Notes under the pieces: model-generated
Database searches by the model: none
Told to the model about the DNA's origin: nothing
What the model saw: the letters and a program-made list of their open reading frames with translations, nothing else
Program-made: the position numbers and the translations under genes
Assembly: GCF_000143415.4 (NCBI RefSeq)
Contig: NW_003314268.1
Coordinates: forward strand, 1,131,247 to 1,195,246
Reading direction: 5' to 3'
Length of the DNA: 64,000 nucleotides
Origin: Selaginella moellendorffii
Taxonomy: Eukaryota; Streptophyta; Lycopodiopsida; Selaginellales; Selaginellaceae
In this document: in pieces, positions 31,301-42,683 of the stretch
Layout: every line of letters begins with the position of its first letter
Position numbering within the stretch: position 1 is the first letter of the stretch

Positions 31301-31750
31301 ACATTAACATTAGTGCATTTTCTGATTCGTCCGAGGACACCATTAAAGATGACGCGCGTCGTAAAAGCTTTGAGCTTTTGAGAGAAGAAAACAAAAAATG
31401 AAAAGAAAAAGCCATTTTTATTCTCGTCAGTGGCAAGAGTCCTCGTAGTAGCTTAGCACTTGTCGACCAATGAAGTTCACAGAATCGTTTCTCTGTTGCC
31501 GGTGGAGCCGATCGCACCTTTCCCAAGGATCTTCCGGATGATGGCTGTGGTGGCGAGCCCAAGCTACGAGTGATTCCAACGTTGCTACACATCCATTTCC
31601 CAGCGATGGCGTAGACATCATGATGCTTCCAGAGATTTTTCTAAGTCGACGTTTTGATCGATTCCATCACTTTCATGTACCCAAACACAAAGAAAGAAGA
31701 AAGAGCAGGAGAAAATAGAAAGACCTTTCCTCCCATGTATGATACTTTCA

Positions 31751-32030
31751 AAACGCCAGCTCCGCGAACAATCGCTCAAGATCATCCGCCTCCGTGGAAG
31801 TCCGGTCCTGGCAGGTGCGCGACGAGATTAGGGCAAAAAGAAACGCGTCCCTCGCTGCTCACCTGGCGTGGGATTTTGAGAAGATCGAGCATTTTGCCCA
31901 GGACCTTGAGACGATGGATCGCATACGCGCTTGATCGCGGCAGCTTTTTCACTCGATCGACCTCAGCTTCGATCGCCGCCTCCCGCGTCTTGTCGTCGCC
32001 GCATTGTGGCTTGACGCGATCAATCTCCAT
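31751..32030 (-). CDS. Small conserved plant protein, function unknown
   Basis: A two-exon gene of about 75-80 residues. Exon 1 starts at ATG 32030 (MEIDRVKPQCGDDKT), continues AAIEAEVDRVKKLPRSSAYA and HRLKVLGKMLDLLKIPRQ, and ends in a donor GTGAGC. After a short intron (about 45-60 bp) exon 2 reads DRTSTEADDLERLFAELAF and stops near 31751. The KLP.SS.Y..HRL.VL core and the EE..LE.LFA.L tail look like a small conserved eukaryotic or plant family whose function I do not know. A helical, possibly coiled-coil structure is likely. It lies 59 bp from the tRNA gene. A decayed duplicate sits at 25800-26275. Confidence 0.6.
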
Positions 32031-32088
32031 AGCCAAGAACCTAAAGATTTGCCCTCAATAGCAGAAACCCGAGAACTAAAAACAATGT

Positions 32089-32161
32089 GACTCCATGGCC
32101 CAATGGATAAGGCGCTGGTCTACGGAACCAGAGATTCTGGGTTCGATCCCCAGTGGAGTCG
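32089..32161 (+). tRNA. tRNA-Arg (ACG)
   Basis: Complete 73-base cloverleaf. The acceptor stem GACTCCA pairs with TGGAGTC and the discriminator base is G. The D arm is GCCCAATGGATAAGGC, the anticodon arm CTGGT-CTACGGA-ACCAG with anticodon ACG, and the T arm has TGGG-TTCGATC-CCCA. There is no intron and no encoded CCA, as expected for a nuclear gene. A T-rich run (TATATACTTTTTTT, from 32169) provides the Pol III terminator. Confidence 0.96.
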
Positions 32162-32168
32162 ATTCTTT

Positions 32169-32186
32169 ATATATACTTTTTTTATT
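32169..32186 (+). terminator. Pol III terminator of tRNA-Arg
   Basis: A run of seven T residues shortly after the tRNA 3' end (CTTTTTTTATTTTG), the normal stop signal for RNA polymerase III. Confidence 0.75.
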
Positions 32187-32264
32187 TTGCAAATTCAAAT
32201 GCGACAGTACAATTTTTGAGATATTCTGTTAAGCCTTTTATGCGCATTTTTACATGACTTCTTT

Positions 32265-33721
32265 TTACCCAGGAAGGTAAAAATCCATGGTGTCCACTGG
32301 TAAATTCAGCACCGACGTCTCAACCTTCCAAAGAAAATCACAACGATGATCAAAGAAGAAGAATAGAGAGAACCGTATACCTCTTCAAATGGAACAAACA
32401 CGAATGGCGCTAATCCTTTTTTGTGAGTCACGGCAGGCACATTCGGGTTGTGGCTCTCGTCTTCCTCCCAGTTCTCCACGGAGCTCAGGATTTCCTCGTC
32501 GGTGCTAACTTCGATGTCGTCCAGGCCACTGGTGACGAGCAGCAGCAAATCCAGTCGATTGTTTGCACCTGGAGTAGTACTACGAATTCTGCAAAACAAA
32601 ACCATGAAGAAAGATCTTTGACAAACTCAATCTTACTTGAGGCGAATTCTCAGCACTGTAGGCCGTAGCCCCGGATAAACCACGGCCGCATCCACCTACA
32701 AAAGAACTCTGGCGATTCAGATAAAGGAAAAGGGAGCACGTATTTCATTGCCTGGGATTGTGCGAGCGTGTACCGTCCCCCGTAAGTGTTCTCCTTTGTA
32801 GCGCGCCGATTCATTGTCTTTGCGATTTCCTTAAGCCGCAGCGCAGTATTCTAAAGCACAAAAGGATGTAAGCTCCGAGAAAATGTGTAGAGGAACTTCG
32901 CTACCTTGTAGAGGAACCTTCCATTCGGAAAGAAACGAATATATCTGTAGTAGCAGACCTGGAACGACGAGAAAAAAAGCCATAAGTTCATCCAAAACGG
33001 GAATAGATCATCTTACCAGATGAACTGGATTCGTAACCTTCCATTCAGCAACACCGGCGCGAATGTAAGTGTTGCGGCTCACATAAATACCTGGGACAAG
33101 CACGTCAGTCACTCGAAGATCTTAAAGAGTAACTGCAAGGAAACCATCAAACCGAAGCCTGGGACGATGATGCCACATTTTTCGCCAAGAGCCATCGTAG
33201 TTCTGACTCAATATCTTTCTGTTTCCTTCGACACCATGAAGCTGGAAGGTCATCACAGCAAAGTCACGTAAAAACATGGAGAGAGAAAAGAAGTGCTCTT
33301 GCCTGCCATGTCTTTAAGCATGCCAAGCGCCAAAAGACGGGATTGCGAATAGCATATCGCCACTTTCTACACACACACGACGCCTTTCCCAGCGTGTAGG
33401 GAGACAGACGCATAAAAATCTGTGAGCAGCACCCTTAGAACAGCAAACGAAGAAAAATGGCACAAACCTCATGAAGTATATCTTCGGAAAGTTTCCGATG
33501 CAATAGAGAAGGATCGAGTTCGATCTGGTAGCTTTGAGCAACAGGACGTATTCTGGTACCGTAAAGATCTAGCAAAAGAATAAAAAAAGATGAAAATGTA
33601 GAGCTTCAATTCTCGAGCAAAGAATAGTACGCTTACCCAGCCAAGGTCTCGCTGTTACAAAGTACTTCACTGGTCTATACCCTTCTGTGTCGTTAATAAT
33701 CGGATGAAAAACCATAGCCAT
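32265..33721 (-). CDS. F-box protein, FBXO9-like (plant FBP7-like)
   Basis: Substrate receptor subunit for an SCF-type ubiquitin ligase, of the FBXO9-like plant branch (Arabidopsis FBP7 is my best guess). About nine exons. It starts [20 protein letters not shown], continues [20 protein letters not shown], then the F-box: [47 protein letters not shown]. The FBXO9 hallmark [20 protein letters not shown] follows, then [17 protein letters not shown] and [15 protein letters not shown]. It ends [25 protein letters not shown] and the stop at 32265. All pieces join at consensus splice sites. Upstream at about 33909 a MARLIV start runs into a stop, so I treat 33722-33910 as 5' UTR with an intron, but a longer N terminus is possible. 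The targets are unknown. Confidence 0.82.
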
Positions 33722-34015
33722 TGCCCCTGGAAAGAAGAAACCTAGAGCTCAGATCAATTCCTAGAGACTCCTATACCTTTCCACGATCGCGTCTACAAGC
33801 TGCGCCTAGGCTTGGGGAGGATGAGCGCCTTGAATTTCACCTGGAAACACGCGCCCATCGATCAAATCCCTCGAATTCCCACGAGAACTTACGATCAAGC
33901 GCGCCATAGGCCGTGCTGCCGCCTCACAATTGAAAACCCTCGCCAATGATATCGTACGGAAATAATATTCTGCCTACGTGGCTAAGCAAGTTTTATTAAA
34001 GATAAACAATTTATC

Positions 34016-35391
34016 TTAAATAATGGAGGGGTCCTCGTCTTGTTGGATCATCCTCTTCATGTTCTCTTCCTTGAGCACCACCGTGACGACCACGCCGCCA
34101 TCGCTGGATGGGAAGAGATAGATCTTCCCTTCGTGAAGATCATTCGTCCCAAACGTGATCCCGCACGGTTTCCCAAATCCAAACTCCGATTTCTCCACCG
34201 GGTGCTGGTTGGAGCTCACCGCCTGGCCAAACGGCGTCACTCGAACCGGGCGAGGGGCCTGGATCATCCAAAGTATGGTGCTCAAGGCACTCTCCACCCT
34301 GGCGCCATCGAAAGCCTGGATCGCGTCGTGGATGGTCCGAGCTGCGAATGGAAGCCCCCTGTTCTTGAGATCGCCGGCGCTGGCAATGGCTAACAATCCG
34401 CAGATGGCGTTGCCAAAGTAGGAGGTGGGGATGGAAGCGATGCGCCCGCGGCAACTGGCGAGGACGAAGAACCTGACAGTTTGCGAATCCGGGAATCCCT
34501 GAGCGATGACCGTTCTCCGCCAGAACTCCGCACAGAGGGCGACGTAGGTGCTGAATCGAGCGTCGCTGCTGCCAGCCGCCGCCCGGGATTTGAGCTCCGC
34601 GATGGCGGAGCGATCGAATCGGTACTGCCGGGTGGCCATGGGTGACGAATTGGGTACGACGAGGGGCATTTTCTCCACGCTAGGGACGATCTCTGCTCCC
34701 CAATATCCCACCGCGTTTCTCATGTGCTCCTCCTCGCTCAGCTCCAATCCCTTGTAGTTGTAAGAGATCACCGGGGGAGCGGAGATCATTTGGCCCGTTC
34801 TAGCGATTTCTGCCCAGGAGGTCATGAAATGCCAGAAACTCACTCCATCAGCTACCTGGTGGCTGAATCCCACTCCCAGGCTCACTCCTCCACATCCAAA
34901 TCGTGTGATCTAACAGGATTTGTAAGCGATGATGGACGAATCAGTGGCAACTACCATACCTGGACAAAGAGCAGGGGATCCTCGATTTTCCAGGGATATG
35001 CCGGTGGAGGGCTCCCAATCTGGCAAAGCGTGTCGCAGAACTCGCAGGGCTCGAAGAATCCAAGCTGGGCCAGCGACTTCTTGGTCGTGGCAACAGTGAA
35101 TTTGGCGCTGAAATCTACAGAGGAGCAATCGAGCTCGAGAGCAGGGGTCGAGACTCCATCGCCGGCACGCATGCGCGACGCGAATGGATAGAAGGGGACG
35201 AGGGCCTCCGCGAGGCTGCTCTTGAGCAGATCCTCCACATTCTCGGGTGCCGATTTGTAGAAGAGCATTCTTTTCTGGTATCCGGCATACCCCATGAGGC
35301 GATCGAAAGTGGAAAGCTCGAATTTTGGTGGATGATCGAAAGCCTTGGCCGGACCGACGAACTCGCTGGACACTATCGCAACTTCCTCCAT
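34016..35391 (-). CDS. BAHD acyltransferase (HCT-like)
   Basis: Cytosolic acyl-CoA-dependent transferase of the BAHD family, which acylates phenolics, alcohols or amines. Two exons, 35391-34960 and 34910-34016, about 440 residues, normal for the family. The catalytic HxxxD is present as SHQVADGVSF early in exon 2. The structural DFGWG motif appears as the variant EFGFGKP near the C terminus (KSEFGFGKPCGITFG). The N-terminal half shows FELSTFDRLMGYAGYQKRML-type text and LVPFYPFASRM, also typical. The intron lies just before the HxxxD region, a position common in this family. The acyl donor and acceptor cannot be told from sequence. Confidence 0.88.
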
Positions 35392-35529
35392 CTCCTTGTT
35401 GCGAGGTTTTCCAATTAGCTAGCTTCCTCTTCCGTGGATCTGACACGAACGACAAATATGACCATCTTAAATGCTAATGGTAATTAAGACTAAGTCTTGG
35501 GAAAGACTTAGACGTCGTGTTTTGCTCCG

Positions 35530-36560
35530 TCTCATTTGCATCTTCATCGTTGCTTCGTTGCTGCCGTCTTCTATTCTATCTTATTTGGATCTTATAAGCT
35601 TCGATCGCATGAGAAGGAATACAAATATCTCGGCTATGTGATTCATCGCACTCAGCCTTGGGCAGCAGGAGTGATGGAGCGGAGGAAAGCAGCCCAACAA
35701 GCATACTACATGTTATGCAATCATGGTCATGGAGTCGGGCTTGTTACCATGAGAGATCCTTGCATGGCACAGGGCCATTGTATATGTTCAGAAAAGCAGA
35801 TTCTCCCACTTGGACAAACTGGTAGACGCTCTTGATCAAGAAACTCACAAAAGATGGTGACACGATGTGAAAGGAGTGGACCACAAGATTTGGCTTCGAC
35901 TTGGAGATCCTCACAGCAGTCTACCCGGAAGAATTGGAGTCATGGATGGACACAGATAGCTCTCGTCAAATGGCTGTGCCCGAGGAAAAAGACCAAGTAC
36001 AACATCTACCAAGACTCGGTTAACCGAAATCTTCGGCCCCATGGTGTACAGAACACTGGCACGATACCGCATGGGGAGTCACCACCTACTCATGGAACTT
36101 GGACGCAGAGAACAACCGCCAATTCTGCAGGACCAACGGATTTACCCAGTTTGTTGTGAAGAGGTTGCACACATTTCCAAAGTATGCTCAGCATATCACG
36201 ATCTATGTCACCCCGAGGCTCTCTGGGAGCTGGAGACACATCAAATCCTGCAAGCAACACAGCAGATCAGTGAACTGGTCCAGTATGCCGTCAAACAATC
36301 ATTACACGGAGAACGCATGGGCTACTCACCATGGAAGCCACAAATAAAAGGAAACAATATATGCAGAACAGACAACGCAAACGACCCAGGGGCGGAAGCA
36401 TCCAACCGACAGACGCAAACAAAGGAGAGGTGGCTGAAGTGAACACAACAACAACCGAGCGAACATCCGGAGGTGGATATAGAGGCGAGGAAGAAAGAAC
36501 GGCAGCAAATATCATTAAGACAGCATTCTTGCACCCATCAGTCTCCTGCTTCCTCAGAGG
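35530..36560 (+). mobile_element. Decayed LINE-like fragment (reverse transcriptase end)
   Basis: A plus-strand frame from about 35600 reads KEYKYLGYVIHRTQPWAAGV, then MERRKAAQQAYYMLCNHGHG, a pattern found at the end of LINE reverse transcriptase domains. It is followed by frame changes and EEVAHISKVCSAYHDLCHP, LETHQILQATQQISEL and similar. Several frameshifts; no complete ORF. The assignment rests on pattern only. Confidence 0.4.
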
Positions 36561-36839
36561 CCCCGCGACGCGAGCAAAGTAAAAGAGCAAAAGTGAGGCC
36601 TGCTGCGCCTTGGAGGCTAAAAATATAGCCAGATTGTGAGTGGCAGACACAAAGGGACCCCTCCTGGGACGAGAAAGGGAGGAGGGAGTGCGGCGGGAGT
36701 AAGGACCTCATAGCGGCCGGGCGGGGAAATTTGTTTGCACGGTCTCATGCTTCTTGGTTAGGCACTGTGAGACTGCCAAAACAAAATATGTATGAATAGT
36801 CATGTTAGTTTAGAATACTTTAGCTTAATAACAAGTTTT

Positions 36840-37210
36840 AAAATGCTTGGCTAGTTGAGAGCTGCTAGATGCCATCAAAACTCTCATGGACGAAGCCATT
36901 GCCAGGCTCAACCAGCTCGGCAAGGTTGCACCCTTCTCTATCATCTTTTTCAGTGTCTCCTAATCCCGCTCTACCATCAGCACTATTTGATACTGCTGGT
37001 GCGGTGGCAACTGGCTTTGATTTTAACTCGTATTGTTCTACAGGCTGAGTACATTTGGTGTAATAAGTCTGTTGGTAATCCTTAGCCTGAGCCAAAGCTA
37101 TAAAGATGGAAGAACGCGATAAAAGTACTCTAACCATGCTCTCCCCTCTGGATAGAGTGGGAGTGAGTGATAGTAAGAGGCAAAATAAGCTCAAACAAGG
37201 CACTAAAAGT
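36840..37210. other. Unassigned region with repeat-like ORF
   Basis: A 112-codon minus-strand ORF (36865-37203) is open, but its composition is not convincing and it has no known domain. It lies between LINE-like debris and a tandem repeat, so it is likely part of a decayed element. Confidence 0.3.
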
Positions 37211-37374
37211 CAAGATGCAATGGACTTTGAAAATTCAAGATTGCCAATAAACTTGAAATACAATTGAATTGTGGAAGGCCATCTATTTCAAGATGATCTG
37301 AAAATTGCTTAATGGTGAGCTATTCCATCAATACCTTTAAAGCTTCCCCTGGGCCTTATGAATTTAGGACAGTT

Positions 37375-37745
37375 ATAACATAAAACAACCATTTGCATCA
37401 AGAATTGTGCAATTGAGTTGGCTATTCCATCAGGTAAAGCATCCATCTAGTAAGGTAATGATATTATACTGATACTCTATGGAAGATTGTGGAAAATGCC
37501 CCATCAAGTATTATACAACTAATTCAAATGGGAGAATGCCTTTAAAGCTGTCAAAGGTAGATTTCAGACAAAATGAGTTTAGGACAGCTGTAAAAACAAC
37601 CATTTGCATCAAGAATTGTGCAGTTTAGTTGGCTATTCCATCAAGTAAAACATCCACCAAGCAAAGTAATCAAATGTAATAATGATGTACTGATACCCCA
37701 TGGAAGATTGTGGAAAACGCTCTATCAAGTATTATGCAACCAATC
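37375..37745 (+). repeat. Direct tandem duplication, unit about 210-240 bp
   Basis: Two diverged copies, about 37375-37515 and 37590-37745, share CAACCATTTGCATCAAGAA, TTGTGCA, TTGGCTATTCCATCA, CATGGAAGATTGTGGAAAA-type text and ATCAAGTATTAT.CAAC. No coding signal. Probably part of a repeat element. Confidence 0.8.
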
Positions 37746-37954
37746 CAAACAAAGAATGCTGCTTGATCAACCTGACCCCTCTAGCCATTAGTTAATAAGC
37801 CATAAGATAGAACTGATTACTAGAACCGAGCCATTGACCAAAGAGATGATGGACTCAAATAATACAGCATGGAAGCCTACCAAATCTCGTTCTGATCGAT
37901 AGCCAGTGATAGATGTGATTGCTTGGACTTCATTGCTGCAAAAAAATGCTGGGT

Positions 37955-38170
37955 GAGAGGGTGAGAGGGTGAGAGGATGATGGGTGAGAGGTGGGACATA
38001 GTGGCTTGGGCGACCATACTCCAATAGATGGAGCTCATGCTTCTCGGGCTCTTGTCACTGTCGGCGATGAGAGCTTCGATTGCAATTGCCCACGACACCA
38101 CATCACTCTGAGGCATTCGCTTGAAAGCATGCAAAACTGGGCATATGCTTGAAAAGTTTTCAGTCAAGCT
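37955..38170 (-). pseudogene. PPR-like fragment next to a short minisatellite
   Basis: The minus strand reads HAFKRMPQSDVVSWAIAIEA near 38090-38160, one recognisable PPR motif, but the frame then enters low-complexity text made by GAGAGGGT repeats (37960-37990). Only one motif survives. It is a relic of a PPR gene unrelated in position to the other copies. Confidence 0.45.
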
Positions 38171-38199
38171 GGTGTGATGGAAAAGGAGCCTGTTGGGAT

Positions 38200-38450
38200 T
38201 AGGGGAGGAGAGTCAAGTGGTCTTTATCAGTTTACCGACTTCTGGTAACTGGGCTCACTCATTACACATTGAACTCTGCCGAAGAGGGACACCCAGGGAG
38301 GCGCGATGCTGCCCAGGGACGGAAACCCTGTCTCACGTCATCTATGACTGTCCAGCCGACATGCGTCTTTTCTTCCCCCAAGCTTTCATAAGCACCACAG
38401 ACGCAGCAGCGATGACAGCTTTATTCCTATGCGCCATGGAAAACTGAAGG
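38200..38450 (+). mobile_element. LINE reverse transcriptase C-terminal zinc-finger fragment
   Basis: A plus-strand ORF reads GNWAHSLHIELCRRGTPREA and CPGTETLSHVIYDCPADM. The Cys/His spacing (C-x-C region, then H and C in SHVIYDCP) is like the zf-RVT end of plant LINEs. It is a truncated relic. It could belong to the same decayed family as 35530-36560. Confidence 0.45.
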
Positions 38451-38617
38451 ACACTAGCAGTGTCAACGACGCAGAAAATCGTTTCTAACACATTTGCAAC
38501 TTGAAACAGTAATATTGTATTAATAGAATGCAAAATGGAGATGAGGTATGTTTCTCTACAAATCGGCACCAGAGAATGTTGTGGAAAAACTATTGACAGG
38601 TAAATCTGTGATCACGA

Positions 38618-40851
38618 TCAGAAATAATCGTTGCATGAGCAGATGCCATTTCTAAAGACGTGCAGTCGGCTAGCATCCCTGCATACAATTTCTCTGCCCT
38701 CAACCTTAGAGATTCTGGCAGTGGCATTGTGACAGTCATCACAGACCCTGAGATTCTTCACGATTCTTATAGTTGTCCCAGGCTTGGAGTTGATTAAGGC
38801 ACATGCAATAGCCAACTTTTCACTGTGCCCACACAAGGCATCTTCCTTGGCAACACCTTCATCACTGGGAAAAACACCATTGATATCGGCCACATAACCT
38901 TCCACCTTGATTTTCCCCATAACCTCGTCAACCTTGCATGCAACGTCTCGATACTGCGGGTGATCTTTGCGACCCACCACAAAACTGTGAACTTTCCCTT
39001 TGTCATCTGTCCACCATGTCTGCCCGGGCTTCTTCCACGCCCTCACATCTTTCCTTGCCCTCAAAACCTCGTCCCTCTCCTTCAGCATTCCAGAGCTCGC
39101 ATAGATCCCCGCCATGAGCACGTAAGCCGCGGACACCTCCTTGTCCAATTTCAGCAGCGATTCAAACGCCAGCCTCCCTACGTCAACTTTCTTCCACTTC
39201 CGGCACGCCCCAAGCAGCGTCCTCCACAGGATAACATCGGGTTCCAGGCCGTGATCGTCTCTCATGCTCTTGATCAGCTCCAGTGCTTCATCAAAGAGAT
39301 TTGCCCGCCCGTAAAAATCCACCATGCACGTAAAGTGCTCCAGAGTCGGAGCCACGCCGTAAACCAGATGCCGGAGTCCATCGAACAGGTCTTTCGCCAG
39401 TCCAATACTTCCGGTGTGACTACAAGCGGTGAGCGCGAAGATGATGGTGATACCATTAACCAGGCCCTTGGCATCCATGGCTTGAAACCGGGATAACACA
39501 CTCTCGTAGTCTCCTTGTTGGCTATACCCTGAAAGAAGCGCGTTCCAAGCGGCCGAGTCTCTCGAGCTCTCAGGAATGGAGTCGAAAGCTTCCTGAGCTT
39601 CCCACATGGCGCCACACTTTGCGTAGAAATCCACAACGCAAGTGCCCGCGACCGGATTGTTCCGCAGCTGATGGTTCATCTTGATCTCCTTGTGGAGTTC
39701 CCTGCCGAGTTCCAGTCCCATGACATTGCCACAAGCTCTGAGAGCCACAGCGTAGCTCGTAGCATTCAGCTCGCACTCGAGACGGCACCGGCTCAAGAGC
39801 TCCAGAGCAGCCTCGCTCCTGCCGTTTTCGACGTATCCCAAGAGCAATGCGTTCCAAGTCACGATGTTCCTCGGTGCGGAGATCTTGTCAAACACCGCGC
39901 GAGCACGGGGCAGGTCACAAGATTTGGCGTACATATCCACCAGCGTTGTCGCCACAAAGATGTCACTCGCAAATCCCCGCTCCTCAGCCTGGGCATGGAT
40001 CTCCACGCCTCTCTCCAAAGCCATCCTCTTCACGGCCCGTCCCTGGACCTGCTTGGGCTCCTCTTTGCTCGCCAAGCCCGCGCAAGCCTTGAGAGCCGCA
40101 ACAAAACTTCTCGCATCCGGCTCGCAGCCCGATCTGTCAGGCATGCACGAAAACAGCTCCAGGGCGAGCTCGTTCTCGTTGTTCTGCGCGTAACCAAGGA
40201 TCATAGCGTTCCATGCAACGACATGACCGTGTAGCATCTTGCGGTTTTCGTCCAGGACCTTCCGAGCGTCCTCCAGCTTACCACACCTCGAGTACATGGT
40301 GATTACCGCTGTTGCTACGTACTTGTTGAGGAGATGCTCGCTCGCAGCTCTGAAGTGAAGCTCCCTTCCTTTCGCTGGATCGTTGCATCGTTTGAGCTCC
40401 GCCAAAACCTGGTTCCTGGCTTCGAAGTGCGCACTTAGCTGCTTTCTCGGTGGAGCTTCGTCTTGTGTAATGGAAAGCGTGGGAGCTTTTTCTCGCTGAA
40501 TGCTGCTTGTGTGCCGGTTCTGGGGGTGCGCTTCATGGGCTGTTTGAGAATTCAACACCTTGACAGCTCCGGTCACTCCTCCAACAAAAGCTGCTCGGAC
40601 ACCGCTAGAACAACTTTTGGGGGGTTTTCCCAAAGATTCAAGCTTGGCCTTCAGAGACTCTGGACAGGAACTTATGTAGAGCCCTTCACCAGAAACTGAG
40701 TGCTTAAATTCTGGATACCCTTTCCACTGCAAGCAGGAGAAAACCAACACTAACTTCTACAAAACAAGATCAAGAAGAGGCTTACATTCTTGCCTCTGTT
40801 GTCCCACCAGAGGGTTGGATCTTCGAAAAAACTGAGCCACCGATCGCACAT
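38618..40851 (-). CDS. PPR-DYW RNA-editing factor with N-terminal OSB-like PDF motif
   Basis: Organelle C-to-U RNA-editing factor of the PLS-DYW class. Two exons: 40851-40786 (MCDRWLSFFEDPTLWWDNRG, KN) and 40726-38618, with a 59-bp intron; about 724 residues. Exon 1 joined to the start of exon 2 (WKGYPEFKHSVSGEGLYI) forms a WWDNR...PEFKH..GE.L pattern like the PDF motif of plant organellar single-strand-binding OSB proteins. PPR repeats follow from about residue 140 (VVAWNAMILGYAQNNENELA, NIVTWNALLLGYVENGRSEA), then E domains (DVILWRTLLGACRKWKKVDV) and a DYW deaminase with HSEKLAIA (HxE zinc site) and CDDCH (CxxC). The end is CSCNDYF, so the final tripeptide is DYF rather than DYW. Exon 2 alone has no convincing ATG at its start, which supports exon 1. 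Confidence 0.88.
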
Positions 40852-40935
40852 TCTTTGCTTAGAAGAAAAACACCTCGAGTTAAACCCTAAGACCTATACT
40901 TTGTACTAAAAAACGGTAATCAAGGTAAACGTCCA

Positions 40936-42447
40936 CTATGAACTTAAGTTTTGTCCTTCGACATCACCTAATTGTTTGACAATCTCTTCCACTGCATCCT
41001 CGTCCTTCAAAACCGTCGTGTGTGTCTTCCCTTGAAGTTCCACCACCTTTACTTGTTGGTCCCCGACTTTTTTCCACGAATCCACCACCCATCTCAAGCT
41101 GCACAAGTTGATCGTCCCGTCTCCATCTCCATACTCCATCTTGGGCTGGTAATCAAATCCCTGTTTCTCATACACCAGAGTCTCCGGTGTGTCCACTCCA
41201 ACGCCAAAAACCAAGCTCACTGGAACCCCTGGAGCAGCCAGTTCTTCCAAGAGTCCGGGAACTCTCGTCTTGTAGTGCTCGTATCCCCTCGAGTACCCAA
41301 TATCGTGGAAGAAGTCCTCCAGATCCGTCGCCGTGTAATTCCTTGACGATCCCACCACCAGCGTCTTGTTTCCAAAAACTTTGGGCGATGGCAGCAGCCA
41401 AAGGTTGCTCTCGCTGCTCCTTTGCTCGTCTCGCAGCACGAGAGGATCCAGAAAGTTGGCCCCTTCGGTGTATCCAGAGGCAAAGACTCGCATCTCTTGG
41501 ACGGAGCCACCCCATGGAGCTGACACTGCGATGAAGCGATGGATGAATCTCTTCTTCCAGGTGGAGCTCTGTAAGTTGAGAAAGTGGAGCACCCAGAGAC
41601 CACCGAGGCTGTGAGAGATTAGCGTCACTGGCGTGTTCTTGTTTGATCTCGAGGCTTTCTCCACCAAGTTTTTCAAGTCTTGGAGGAACTGGAGTGCCAC
41701 TTCCGCTGCGTTTGGCCCCGGAGCGTAGCGAAAGTCGTATGGAGCTCCAAAGAGAGTTTTCTGGGACTCGTAGCCTTTGGCTTTCAGTGCTGCCACCAAA
41801 GAATTCATGTAGCCAGATAGAAACCTGGAAAGAAAACCAGCTCGTATCAATCAAACTAAATCTATGAAAACACGAACGAAACAAAGACTTCTTGCTTGGG
41901 CGGAAGCTATGGCGAGAGCAAACAAGCAAAAGAAACCTTCAAAAGAACTTTGTGTAAGAAGCAAGAGAGAACTTCTACCAAAGAACTAAGAGAAAAACGC
42001 AAGAATGTAGGAAGACTAACTAAGAGAAAATGATGGAAAAACTTACTTGAAGGTTGGATCGAGGTACTCCATCGTCTCGGTGGAACCAAACCCAGGAACT
42101 CTGGTCGTGATCCCAGGAGGATTGTGAAACTTCTTACTCCCGCCATTGTACTCGAGCCTTATCCTCTCGGCAAAGCATGGTGTGAATGGAGGAATGATGC
42201 CAAGAACATTGAGCCATAGCCGGAACCAATGCGAGAACCCAAAAGTCCTACACACAAAGCGACTACCATGATAATCTCCACCAAGCTTAACTTCCAGCTG
42301 GTTCCCTCCAGCTCCAGGCACCAAGATCACCGGAGAGAGCCTAGGTTTCCTAGAAGAGGAAAGCGAAGAACTTGGAGGAGTTGTAGCGGCCGAGGCAGCG
42401 ATCTGGAAGGAGAGAGCCATTGCCAGACATTCTAAAAGAAAACCCAT
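40936..42447 (-). CDS. Lecithin:cholesterol acyltransferase-like lipase (LCAT-like 1)
   Basis: Alpha/beta-hydrolase of the LCAT family, plant LCAT-like 1 group, acting on phospholipids or sterols outside the cell or in the secretory path. Two exons, 42447-42047 and 41824-40936, about 430 residues. A signal peptide (MGFLLECLAMALSFQIAASA) is followed by SPVILVPGAGGNQLEVKL and TRVPGFGSTETMEYLDP. The nucleophile elbow is SHSLGG (TLISHSLGGLWVLHFL), the acid is likely in GDGDGTI and the His in KTHTTVL. SAPWGGSV is also typical. The actual reaction (acyl transfer or phospholipase A) is not determinable. Confidence 0.88.
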
Positions 42448-42683
42448 ATCAAAAACTCCGAGACCCAAAGAAGAAAATCAATCTAAGAACACCTGGATCT
42501 CTTTCAAAGTTAAAGTCAAGAGCCCGCCGCGATTGATAGAAACCTTTCCTGAGAACTTAGATCGAAAAAGCTAGAAAACTGTGCCCTGCTGCTGCTCACA
42601 AAATTGCTGCTGCTGTAAAACGAGAGAAAAAAACGAACACTCCGGGAAAACTACGAGAGAACCTGTTGGTGTTGATGCTGTTG

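Noticed and set aside
37375-37745. Possible CRISPR-like or satellite array
   Set aside because: Only two long diverged copies with no regular spacers; the genome is eukaryotic.
38825-40234. Plus-strand ORFs of 187 and 223 codons
   Set aside because: They are antisense shadows of the PPR-DYW coding exon, with no domain of their own.
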